Source of the DNA: Methanoregula sp.
GTDB lineage: Archaea; Halobacteriota; Methanomicrobia; Methanomicrobiales; Methanospirillaceae
Direction of reading: 5' to 3'
Assembly (NCBI GenBank): GCA_041645435.1
Contig: JBAZQB010000004.1
Location: forward strand, 310,001-374,000
DNA: 64,000 bases
Each line of letters starts with the position of its first letter. The first letter of the stretch is position 1. The notes beneath the pieces were generated by a model. It was given only the letters and a program-made list of their open reading frames with translations. It made no database searches and was not told the DNA's origin. Positions 36,559-44,871 of this stretch are shown here, one piece after another. Made by a program: the position numbers and the translations under genes.

Positions 36559-38811
36559 TCACGCTAAAAACCGGTACCCCCCTTTCGGCACCAAAATCTC
36601 GAACCTCGCCCCTTTTCCGGGTTCGCCCGTTTCTGTGATCGTTATGCCGGTGATCGAGAGGATCTCGCGGGAGAGGAAGAGGCCAAGACCGGTATGTTTG
36701 CCAAACCCCCGTTCGAACAGTCGCTTCTTGTCCTCTGCCAATATCCCGACACCATCATCCTCAACGGAAATCACCAGCCCCGTTTCAGCATCCTTGAGGG
36801 AGATATGGATCGTAGTCATCTTCTGCCCCCCGTACCGCAGGGCGTTATCGATCAGGTTATAGAACACCTTTTCAAGCAGCGGATCGGCATACACCTCGAG
36901 ATTATTGACCTCCGGAGTAAGCCTGATATCCCGCATCGGCAGCGACGCATAAGCATTTTTCACTCCAGCTTCCACGTTCTGCCAGTCCGGAGCCTTCACG
37001 CCCAGATCCTGGTACTCCTTCGTAAATATGATCTGGCGCTCGATGGCATTTGCCGCCCGCTCCTCTTTAATGATATATTCCGAAGTCTTTGCAGCATCGC
37101 CAAGCGATTCTTTCGAGAGTTCTAAGAATGCCTTTAACAAAAAGAGCTGGTTGTTGATGTCGTGTCGTGTGATACTGGAAAGCAGGTTTAACTTTCTGTT
37201 GGCCTGCTTCAGTGCCTCTTCAGCCTGCTTGCGGTCCTGGATATCATAGCATGAGCCGATATAGCCGGCAAACTCCCCATTTGTATAAAACGGTTTCCCG
37301 CTGTCATTGAGCCAGTGGTAGGTTCCGTCGTGATACCGGAGACGGTATTCCATCTCGAAGGGTGTTCGTGCATTGAAATTATCCAGGTAGGTCTTCAGGC
37401 ACCGGTCGAAATCATCCTTGAAAACCCCCTCAACCCACCCGTCGCCGAGTTCCTGTTCGAGGGTGCGCCCGGTAAACTCCAGCCAGTCCTTGTTGAAATA
37501 GTCACATTTTGCATGGATATCTGCCCGCCAGATCGGATTAGGAAAATCATCGAGTATTTTCAGGTAAAAATCCCGGGCTTTCCGAACTTCCGCTACAATC
37601 CGTTTGTGTTCGGTGACATCTTCAAAAACTGCAACAAAAAAACCCTTTTCGGGTGAAAAGACCGAGACTTTCAGCCATTTATTCAACGGTGAGAAATCGA
37701 TCTCGAAGGTTTCCGGTGTGCCTGTTGATGCCACACGCCCGTACGTGTCGAAGAGCCCGGGAGTTAATTTCCGGATATCCGGGATTGCTTCGAGAACCCG
37801 TTTCCCGGCAATATTTTTCAGGCCGGTCAGCCGTTCAAACGCAGCATTCACATCAAGATACACCCAGTCAGCGGGTTCACCCTTGTCATCATAGATCATC
37901 CGGCAATACGCAAATCCCTCTAACATATTCTCAAAGAGCGTGCGGTATTTTGTCTCACTCTCCCGCAGGCTCTCTTCGTTTAACTTGAGTTCCCGCAGGA
38001 TCAGGTCATAGGGACGGGTCAAGCTGATGACAACAAATGCCCGGTAGAACAGGTAGACCGAGAGGAGCCGGAACAGGTGGCCGAGCATGTTCATGAACCC
38101 GAACACCGAGATGTAAGACGTGAACGCCAGTTCTCCGAGAATGAGGAATGCCTGCGCAGCAATAAGCAGTTTCCAGACCGTAGGATCAAAGTGCTCCCGT
38201 TTCAGGAACAGAATGACAATTGTGGCAATGAGAATGAGCGAGATAATGTACTCGCTCACGATTTTGAACGGAGTAAGTCCGCTGCCCTCAATGAAGCAGT
38301 GCGGGAAGTTATGCCAGACAAAGATGCTGGCTAAGAGCAGGGCACAGGCAGCGGTGCAGGCAGTAATGATAATAGCAACATCATATTTCCGGTCACGGGT
38401 AATCGATCGGCCTATAAAGTAGGTTGCTATCAGGAATGTGATACTCTGGAAATATCGTGCTGCGATCCAGAGCTGGGTGGGGAGGTCCGAGCTGTTGCCG
38501 GGAAATATTCCCATTCCTTTGTAAGCGAGGGTATGGACGAGATCGATGCTTCCGAAGAAGAGGAACGAGATCCCAATAATTAAGAAAAACCCGTCCGTGA
38601 TCACCCTGCGGGTATTCCAGATGATGATAAAGATCGAGAATGCAACCGCAATGCCGGCGACTTCAATGATGCCGTGAAAGAGGAGGTAGTTCACGGTGCT
38701 GATGAGGTAAAGGCCAATGAGGATAACTACGATGAAGGCCAGCTGAATGACATTGGCAGGGCTAAGAAGTGTTTTCAGATCATCCTGCAGTGTGGTGTGA
38801 ATATCCGGCAT
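36559..38811 (-). CDS. MASE3 sensor histidine kinase with 2 PAS
   Basis: 750 residues. MASE3-type membrane domain at 1-270 (NYLLFHGIIEVAGIAVAFS, DLVHTLAYKGMGIF, LPTQLWIAARYFQS, IEGSGLTPFKIVSEYIIS). PAS1 near 285-400 (FENMLEGFAYCRMIYDDKG) and PAS2 near 410-525 (DDFPNPIWRADIHAKCDYF). The His is near 549 in SSITRHDINNQLFLLKAF; N-box FYNLIDNALRYGG, G1 VEDDGVGIL and G2 GKHTGLGLFLSREI follow. The membrane domain is nearly identical to that of the kinase at 51.9-56.0 kb, whose catalytic core is of the other class (HisKA_2). This shows the sensor and kinase modules have been exchanged. Confidence 0.95.
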   Translation of the reverse strand: MPDIHTTLQDDLKTLLSPANVIQLAFIVVILIGLYLISTVNYLLFHGIIEVAGIAVAFSIFIIIWNTRRVITDGFFLIIGISFLFFGSIDLVHTLAYKGMGIFPGNSSDLPTQLWIAARYFQSITFLIATYFIGRSITRDRKYDVAIIITACTAACALLLASIFVWHNFPHCFIEGSGLTPFKIVSEYIISLILIATIVILFLKREHFDPTVWKLLIAAQAFLILGELAFTSYISVFGFMNMLGHLFRLLSVYLFYRAFVVISLTRPYDLILRELKLNEESLRESETKYRTLFENMLEGFAYCRMIYDDKGEPADWVYLDVNAAFERLTGLKNIAGKRVLEAIPDIRKLTPGLFDTYGRVASTGTPETFEIDFSPLNKWLKVSVFSPEKGFFVAVFEDVTEHKRIVAEVRKARDFYLKILDDFPNPIWRADIHAKCDYFNKDWLEFTGRTLEQELGDGWVEGVFKDDFDRCLKTYLDNFNARTPFEMEYRLRYHDGTYHWLNDSGKPFYTNGEFAGYIGSCYDIQDRKQAEEALKQANRKLNLLSSITRHDINNQLFLLKAFLELSKESLGDAAKTSEYIIKEERAANAIERQIIFTKEYQDLGVKAPDWQNVEAGVKNAYASLPMRDIRLTPEVNNLEVYADPLLEKVFYNLIDNALRYGGQKMTTIHISLKDAETGLVISVEDDGVGILAEDKKRLFERGFGKHTGLGLFLSREILSITGITITETGEPGKGARFEILVPKGGYRFLA

Positions 38812-38945
38812 TTCAGCACGAGGCCCGTTCCTGATATGCCTGAATTGGGCTTTTACCAGATAAAGGTATTTCCGGCGGGGATATTCGAGGAGGGAAATTA
38901 TTCTTGTTTTTACAGGGAATGCTGTTATTCATAACAAGGGCTCAT

Positions 38946-39212
38946 CGAAAATACGCCCAAATAGGGCTCCGTTTGCCATTCTCTTACCCGGGCCAATGCT
39001 GGAAAACCCTGAAAAATGCACCCTTTTGTTTCCTGTGGAGAATAAGCCCAATTCTCGCCTCGTTCGCTAAAATACGGGCGGAAACCCCCTCGCCAAAAGC
39101 CCGCCAAAGGCATTTAAATCGTGCCGGTATTTACCCTATATTTTACCCCATCCGGAGCCCGAATGACTGCCGGAACGCGAATATGGAGGTCGTTTTTTCC
39201 GGAATGTTGGGA
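38946..39212 (-). repeat. MITE-like dispersed repeat, copy D
   Basis: Same orientation as copies C and E and very similar to E over GGGCCAATGCTGGAAAACCC and CCTTTTGTTTCCTGTGGAG. It fills the gap between two kinase genes almost exactly; the terminal sequence lies a few bases from the stop of the downstream kinase. Confidence 0.85.
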
Positions 39213-39223
39213 AAAGGGATTTT

Positions 39224-41011
39224 TTACTTTATGTCCGTGAACCGGTACAACCCCTTTGGCACGGTGATCTCGAAGCGGGCACCCTTGCCCGGCTCCCCGG
39301 TCTCTTTGATGGTGATGCCGGTAATCGAAAGGATCTCCCGGGAGAGGAAGAGGCCAAGGCCCGTGTTTTTACCAAAACCCCGGGTGAACAGCTTTGATTT
39401 ATCGTCGAGAGCGATGCCGGTGCCATCGTCTTCCACCGCGATGACAAGGTTCCCGTTATCGTTTTTGTGTGTGATCCGGATGACGGTCATCATCTCCCCG
39501 CCATACCGGAGGGCATTGTCGATGAGGTTGTAGAACACCCGCTCCAGCAGGGGATCGGCATACACCTCAAGGGCTTTGTCCCCGGTGTCGATGCGGATAT
39601 CCCGGACCGGGAGCTGCGGGATGATCCTGCCCGTGACCGCATGGATGTTCTGCCATGCCGGGGAATGGATGCCCATCTCCTCGTAATCCTTGGTGAAGGT
39701 GATCAGGTTAGTGATGTTCCGGATCGTGTCTTCTTCTTTCCGGATGAATGCTGCCATACGGGCCGGGTCCCCGGTACTGTCTTTGGCAAGGGCAACAAAA
39801 CCGGAGAGGATCAGGAGCTTGTTCCTGATATCATGGCGGGTGATACCGGAGAGAAGACTGAGTTTTTTATTGGCTGTTTTTAAGGCTGCATCAGCACGTT
39901 TCCGCCCGGTAATGTCGACAAGGAGGGCAAGGGTGACTTCTTCTCCCTGGAACGAAATGTCTATTGCCCGGACGATCAGCTGGATAACCTGGCCGTCTTT
40001 CCGGATGAATTCGGTCTCGTATTCCGAGACATGGTCCCGGCCCGCCCGGAACTGTGCTTCTTCACGGGCGGTTTTCTGCGAGTCCTCTGTCAGGAATAAA
40101 AGGATGTTTTTCCCGATAATCTCATCCCGCAGATAGCCTGATGCCCGTACGCCGGCATCGTTGATGAACCTGACCTCCCCTTTCTTCACGATCAGGACCG
40201 GGCCCGGGGCATTGTTCACCATTGCCGAGTACCGCTCCTCGCTCTCGCGGAGAATCTCTTCGAACCTCAAGCGCCGGATATCTTCCCGGAGCCATGCGAT
40301 GAAGAGGATTATGGCAATGCTGATGCCCAGGACAAAGACCCAGGATGAAGTCCTTGTCGTAGCGGAGGCACCTGTTGCATCGAGGATCTCGGGAAGCGGC
40401 GTGGAGAGCCCGATCGTCCAGGTATAATTATTCACGGTGACCGGTGTCCATGCTGCGATCTCCTCCCCCTTCTCCGGGAGCCAGATATAGTAACCGACAC
40501 CCTCGCGGGCATGCATGACGTCATCCGTCATCTCCTCGTAATGGCTTGCACCGGCGCCCTTCTGGATCTCAAAGATCTGGGCCATGCTTCTGCCGCGGTA
40601 CTCGTCCGGGAAGTCGGAGCTGAGGTCGAATACCACGTGGTCCGGAGCATAGATCCAGGCGTCCCCGTTCTTTAAGAGATGGATCGGTTCGATGAATTTT
40701 TTGAAGATCTCCTGTTCGATGTTCCCGGCATCGCTCCGGTTCAGGACAACGGTCTGGACATACACGTACTCCCGTGAGCTCCGTGCCGCGTCCCGGACAA
40801 TCTCGAGCTCTGTCTGCTGGTAGGAGGAGACTGCGGTGCGGGTGACGGCCTGGCTCTCGCTGGTGATGAAATAGACCCCGAGCGCGATCAGGAGAAGGAA
40901 GGCGGCAGTGAGGATGAGGTGGTGGACCCGGATACCATAGGTTATATGACGGTGCAGGAAATCCGCTCGATCCTGCCGTAGTCCATGGGATGATCCGGGT
41001 GGTAGTGCCAT
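39224..41011 (-). CDS. Cache-domain histidine kinase with 1 PAS
   Basis: 595 residues. A TM helix near 31-50 and another near 228-245 bracket a Cache domain (YQQTELEIVRDAARSSREY, LLKNGDAWIYAPDHVVFD, WTIGLSTPLPEILDATG), the paralogue of that in the 31.1-33.7 kb kinase. One PAS near 255-370 (NNAPGPVLIVKKGEVRF). The catalytic core is of the TRHDI class: His near 391 in SGITRHDIRNKLLILSGF, FYNLIDNALRYGG, VEDDGTGIA and GKNTGLGLFLSREI. The two Cache paralogues therefore use different kinase chemistries. The start region before HLILTAAFLLLIAL is poorly constrained. Confidence 0.93.
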   Translation of the reverse strand: MALPPGSSHGLRQDRADFLHRHITYGIRVHHLILTAAFLLLIALGVYFITSESQAVTRTAVSSYQQTELEIVRDAARSSREYVYVQTVVLNRSDAGNIEQEIFKKFIEPIHLLKNGDAWIYAPDHVVFDLSSDFPDEYRGRSMAQIFEIQKGAGASHYEEMTDDVMHAREGVGYYIWLPEKGEEIAAWTPVTVNNYTWTIGLSTPLPEILDATGASATTRTSSWVFVLGISIAIILFIAWLREDIRRLRFEEILRESEERYSAMVNNAPGPVLIVKKGEVRFINDAGVRASGYLRDEIIGKNILLFLTEDSQKTAREEAQFRAGRDHVSEYETEFIRKDGQVIQLIVRAIDISFQGEEVTLALLVDITGRKRADAALKTANKKLSLLSGITRHDIRNKLLILSGFVALAKDSTGDPARMAAFIRKEEDTIRNITNLITFTKDYEEMGIHSPAWQNIHAVTGRIIPQLPVRDIRIDTGDKALEVYADPLLERVFYNLIDNALRYGGEMMTVIRITHKNDNGNLVIAVEDDGTGIALDDKSKLFTRGFGKNTGLGLFLSREILSITGITIKETGEPGKGARFEITVPKGLYRFTDIK

Positions 41012-41156
41012 ATGCTTTACATTATTCCAATCCCTGCCCGCGGGTATAAACCTTACCCAGCCAGCCGTGCAGATAATTGTCCCGGCATCTTTGCGGGAGG
41101 TGCAGGCGGGTTGTGATGGCCGGTGCCCCGCAGGTATGCCGTGGTGTTGCGGTCTC

Positions 41157-41563
41157 TCACTCTGCTTCTTTTACCCGGCTCGCGTTGTCGGCACCCATCT
41201 CCACCTTGAGCGCGTTCGCAAACCCGCCCTGGATCCCCGCGATAGGGGAGATGAGGAGGAGTCCTGCGTGAAGCGGGACTCCTGCATTCGCAGCACGGTT
41301 AAGGTTTCTTTCAAGACCTGCGGTCTTCTCATGTCTCAAGTCTGAAGACTTTCGACATTGTTCCTCCGCTCCTCGTCCTGGCTTGCGAAGATCCCGAAAG
41401 AAGATGAGGAAGGCGGACTCGTGCACCTGGTGGAGTCTGGCGAGGTAGCGGGAGAGGGCTATTCTTAATGCAACTGCGATATCGTCCTGCCAGCCCCCGC
41501 TGAACCGGTCGATGGGGTAGTCGTCATCGACATCACGGAAGTGAAAAGAATACCTGGTATCAT
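41157..41563 (-). other. Unrecognised open frame, possibly a gene fragment
   Basis: The minus-strand frame stays open for about 135 codons and has protein-like composition (DRFSGGWQDDIAVALRIALS, AANAGVPLHAGLLLISPIAG, ALKVEMGADNASRV). No ATG start fits; a GTG at 41426 would give 89 codons. The region immediately upstream is a kinase-tail remnant, so the segment may be the surviving end of a gene joined to it by deletion. I do not recognise a family. The 41012-41156 stretch holds nothing further. Confidence 0.3.
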
Positions 41564-41643
41564 TCTCTCTCCCCGGCCATCCGCCACGCCCCTTTCGGCC
41601 CCGTCATCCCGAACCGTGTTCCTGTGCCCGGTTCACCGCTCTC
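41560..41643 (-). pseudogene. Severed C-terminus of a TRHDI-class histidine kinase
   Basis: The frame reads ESGEPGTGTRFGMTGPKGAW and stops soon after. Intact kinases in this window end the same way (ETGEPGKGARFEITVPKG followed by YRF or WRF). Only about 27 codons remain, with no G1 or G2 box. Confidence 0.7.
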
Positions 41644-41796
41644 CCGTATTCACATCATAATGATTTCAAAGACATTCCGGGCAAGATGAGGGTCATGTTC
41701 CATTTCCATGAGATATGAACGAAATTCTCATACTCCCTCCTCGCACCAGGTATCTTCTCGTAGGAAAGACCGGGAATTTGAGGGTATAGACGCCGG

Positions 41797-42056
41797 GAGA
41801 AAATACGCCCGAATCGGGTTCCGTTTGCCATTTTCTTACCCGGGCCAATGCTGGAAAACCCTGAAAAATGCACCCTTTTGTTTCCTGTGGAGAATAAGCC
41901 CAATTCTCGCCTCGTTTGCCAAAATACGGGCGGAAACCCACTCGCCAAAAGCCCGCCAAAGGCCTTTAAATCGAGGCATTTTTCGCCACTTAGTTTACTC
42001 CATCGGACCCCGGAAACCCTGCCGGAAGGCGAATGTGAGGGTCGTTTTTTTCGGGG
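41797..42056 (-). repeat. MITE-like dispersed repeat, copy E
   Basis: Starts GAAAATACGCCCGAATCGGG and ends GAGGGTCGTTTTTTTCGG on the plus strand; closely related to copy D throughout. It lies among severed gene ends (kinase tails on both sides, an unrecognised frame and a startless frame). Confidence 0.85.
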
Positions 42057-42317
42057 TGCTGAAAAAACCGGATTCAAACGTGGAATAGGGAAGCCAGTTG
42101 CAGAGCGGGAGCCGTGTTTCTGCCTGTCGTAACGACGTTCACATCCGTTACGATGGAAATCCATGGCCTTGTCATTCTCTTCAGGTGTATCCCTTTCCGG
42201 ACAAGGGGGTCATCCAGACAGGCATCTGAGAGAAAAATATATCATTGAATATAAACCAACAGGCATATCTGCCATTAATTACCTGTACAGTGTCCAGAAA
42301 AAAGACCTTGTGGATGA

Positions 42318-42557
42318 TTAACTGGCGGGGAGACTAAAGAATATGAAAATTTTCGTACGGGAACACGCCAGAAAGTAGGCGAGGGTGTTGAATCGCCAAA
42401 GTTCCGTGTCGTTGCGGTGACAGATGGTCAGATTCAGATGGTAGCGATACACTTCCGGAAATTCGAGATCGAGCAGATTGCAAAAGAAGCCGGTGCAACG
42501 ATTGTCTACATGAAACCGGTGCCGGAAGACAATAAGAAGAAGCGACAAAAACCGTAG
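42318..42557 (+). pseudogene. Startless frame of a small conserved-looking protein
   Basis: An open stretch of about 79 codons between an in-frame TGA and TAG, with no ATG, GTG or TTG near its beginning. The sequence looks genuine: ENFRTGTRQKVGEGVESPKF, RVVAVTDGQIQMVAIHFRK, EIEQIAKEAGATIVYMKPVP, then a basic tail. An ATG lies inside it in another frame. Either the start was lost by a frameshift near 42350 or the 5' part was removed. I cannot name the family. The flanks (42057-42317, 42558-42834) hold no other gene I can support. Confidence 0.4.
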
Positions 42558-42834
42558 TCTTTTTTCTCACTCACCCGATCCGTGAGATGCAGAAAGGATG
42601 AACGGTTTTTTTCACACACATGGTCAATAGATGAGAAAACAAAGCCGCTCATTCTTTCTTAAGTGTAGAGTGCCACAATGAATGTCCGTTTTGTTGACAG
42701 AGTTTTTTTCCGCTCATTCTCAGTTCCATTCGCTTCCCATCAACGTCCTTCTGATCTGCTTCACTTCACGGTATATCCACCATTATCGGAGGTAATTCCA
42801 TCCGACTCGGATTAAATTTTTGATCCAATCCCGT

Positions 42835-42962
42835 TCATTCCTTTTCTTTCACCATAATCGTAAATGCCGTCCCGGTATTTCGGTCCAGTTCAATGGTGCC
42901 GTCCAGTTGCTCCACCAGCGAGATGACCAGCCGGAGCCCGAGCGATTCTGCGTTCCGCAGGA
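42835..42962 (-). pseudogene. Severed C-terminus of a HisKA_2-class histidine kinase
   Basis: The frame reads RNAESLGLRLVISLVEQLDG, TIELDRNTGTAFTIMVKEKE and stop. It is almost identical to the last 40 codons of the kinases at 44.9, 50.4 and 51.9 kb. The upstream part is replaced by unrelated sequence. Confidence 0.85.
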
Positions 42963-43043
42963 TCCGGGCCGGCTATATGCCAATCGCTCTTCTAAAAAGA
43001 ACAGGCAAAGTGTTGCTGTCAGGTATGCACCCGGGAGTCCGGT

Positions 43044-44816
43044 TCAGGTTTGGTTCCGGGAAGTGAAGCGGTACCCGCCTTCCGGCACATGGATCTCGAA
43101 TCTCGCCCCATTTCCGGGTTCACTGGTCTCTGCAACGGTTATCCCGGTGATCGCAAGGATCTCGCGGGAGAGGAAGAGGCCAAGACCGGTATGCTGGCCG
43201 AACCCCCGCTCGAAGAGACGCTTCCGGTTCTCTGCGGATATTCCTGTACCATCATCTTCCACCGCAATTATCAGCCCGTCATCCGTCACGGCCGAAGAGA
43301 TCCGGATCTCCGTCATCCGGGCTCCCCCGTACCGCAGCGCATTATCGATCAGGTTATAGAAGACCTTCTCAAGAAGCGGGTCTGCATATACTTCAAGGCC
43401 CGCAAGGTCGGCAACAAGCCGGATATCCCGCATCAGGAGAGTGGCCGTCGTTTTCCGAATCACATCCCCCACCTTCTGCCATGCCGGGGCTTGCACGCCA
43501 AGGTCCTGGTACTCCTTCGTGAAAGCGATCTGGCGCTCGATGGCATCTGCCGCCCGTTCCTCCTTGATGATATACCCGGACGTTTTGGCGGGATCATCGA
43601 GCGACTCTTTTGAGAGTTCAAGGAATCCCTTTAATGAAAGGAGCTGGTTGTTGATGTCATGCCGGGTGATGCTTGAGAGCAGGTTCAGTTTCTTATTGGC
43701 CTGCCGCAGGGCGTCTTCTGCGTTTTTTCGTTTCGTGATATCGAGGATGACCCCGACAAGCCCGTCGACATTTCCCTCAAGGTCGGTAAATGCAGCCTTG
43801 TTGAAGATGACATCATGGATGGAACCGTCGGCATATTTCACCCGCGACTCGTAGGTCTGGGTACCGGCATTGTCTAAGAGTTTTTTGTCATTTGCATAAT
43901 AGATGTCGGCGAGGTCCTTTGGTGCAATGTCATACACCGATCTGCCGACCAGCTGGTCCCTGGGAAGCCCGACATATGCTTCGAAGGCGATATTGCAGCC
44001 GGTGTAGAACCCGTTACGGTCCTTGTAAAAGACCGGGTTCGGGATGGTGTCGATGAGGCGCTGGAGGAACCGGAACTGCTGGTTTAAGCGTTCTTCAGCC
44101 TTCTTCCGGTCCGTGATATCCCGGATTGTTCCCTGGAAACAGATGATGTTTCCTTCAGGATCCCTGCGTGGAACCGAGGTTATGAGGGTGCTGATGATAG
44201 TACCGTCTTTTTTCCGTAAATTTACCGGGTATTCCCGGGAATATCCCTTCTCACTGATGTGATGGATGTGGGCATCCCGCTCAGCCGGGTTGGCATACAG
44301 GGAGCTGATCCTGACATCCATCAGTTCTTCCCGGCGGTCATATCCAAAAAGGCTGACGGCTGCATCATTGAAATCAACCCATTTCCCGTCGGGAGTGGTG
44401 ATGAACACGCAATCAGCCGAGGTGGTAAAAAAAGCACGGTACTTCCCCTCGCTCTCGGCAAGAACTTCATTCATCCGGAACAATCGCCCGGAGAGGTACG
44501 CCACGAGCGCCGCGATACCAATGAATATGGCTGCACGGATCCCGGCATCACCGATGACCGCAGTGTTACCCGGCGCAAATACCATGACAAGGGAGAGATA
44601 GAGAAGACTGAGTAGGACACACCAGTAAAACCCTTTTTTCCGGTAATGGTAGGCGAGGAGGACGATCGGGAGGTAGTAGAGGTGCATAAAGATTGTCGTC
44701 GTGCCAGCGGAAAGGAAGAATATGGTTATGGCAATGACGGCAACGGTGATGGCAATAATGGAAACCATCCACACCGCTTCGGTCACGGCCGGCCCGTCTT
44801 CTTGTGACCCGTTCAT
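43044..44816 (-). CDS. Membrane PAS histidine kinase (short TM module, 2 PAS)
   Basis: 590 residues. A four-helix membrane module at about 15-110 (LYYLPIVLLAYHYRKKGFYW) resembles the FYIPIILTAYFFPRRG module of the 5.6- and 8.3-kb kinases. PAS1 about 125-240 (TTSADCVFITTPDGKWVDF), PAS2 about 250-370 (DTIPNPVFYKDRNGFYTGC). The His near 384 is in SSITRHDINNQLLSLKGF; FYNLIDNALRYGG, VEDDGTGIS and GQHTGLGLFLSREI complete the core. The core is closest to that of the 36.6-38.8 kb kinase (KEYQDLGVQAPAWQKV against KEYQDLGVKAPDWQNV). Immediately downstream lies the severed HisKA_2 tail at 42.8-43.0 kb. Confidence 0.94.
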   Translation of the reverse strand: MNGSQEDGPAVTEAVWMVSIIAITVAVIAITIFFLSAGTTTIFMHLYYLPIVLLAYHYRKKGFYWCVLLSLLYLSLVMVFAPGNTAVIGDAGIRAAIFIGIAALVAYLSGRLFRMNEVLAESEGKYRAFFTTSADCVFITTPDGKWVDFNDAAVSLFGYDRREELMDVRISSLYANPAERDAHIHHISEKGYSREYPVNLRKKDGTIISTLITSVPRRDPEGNIICFQGTIRDITDRKKAEERLNQQFRFLQRLIDTIPNPVFYKDRNGFYTGCNIAFEAYVGLPRDQLVGRSVYDIAPKDLADIYYANDKKLLDNAGTQTYESRVKYADGSIHDVIFNKAAFTDLEGNVDGLVGVILDITKRKNAEDALRQANKKLNLLSSITRHDINNQLLSLKGFLELSKESLDDPAKTSGYIIKEERAADAIERQIAFTKEYQDLGVQAPAWQKVGDVIRKTTATLLMRDIRLVADLAGLEVYADPLLEKVFYNLIDNALRYGGARMTEIRISSAVTDDGLIIAVEDDGTGISAENRKRLFERGFGQHTGLGLFLSREILAITGITVAETSEPGNGARFEIHVPEGGYRFTSRNQT

Positions 44817-44871
44817 GGCGGTCTCCCGCTGCCGTGACAGGGGCCCAGGAGTAATTCAGGCTGCATATTCC

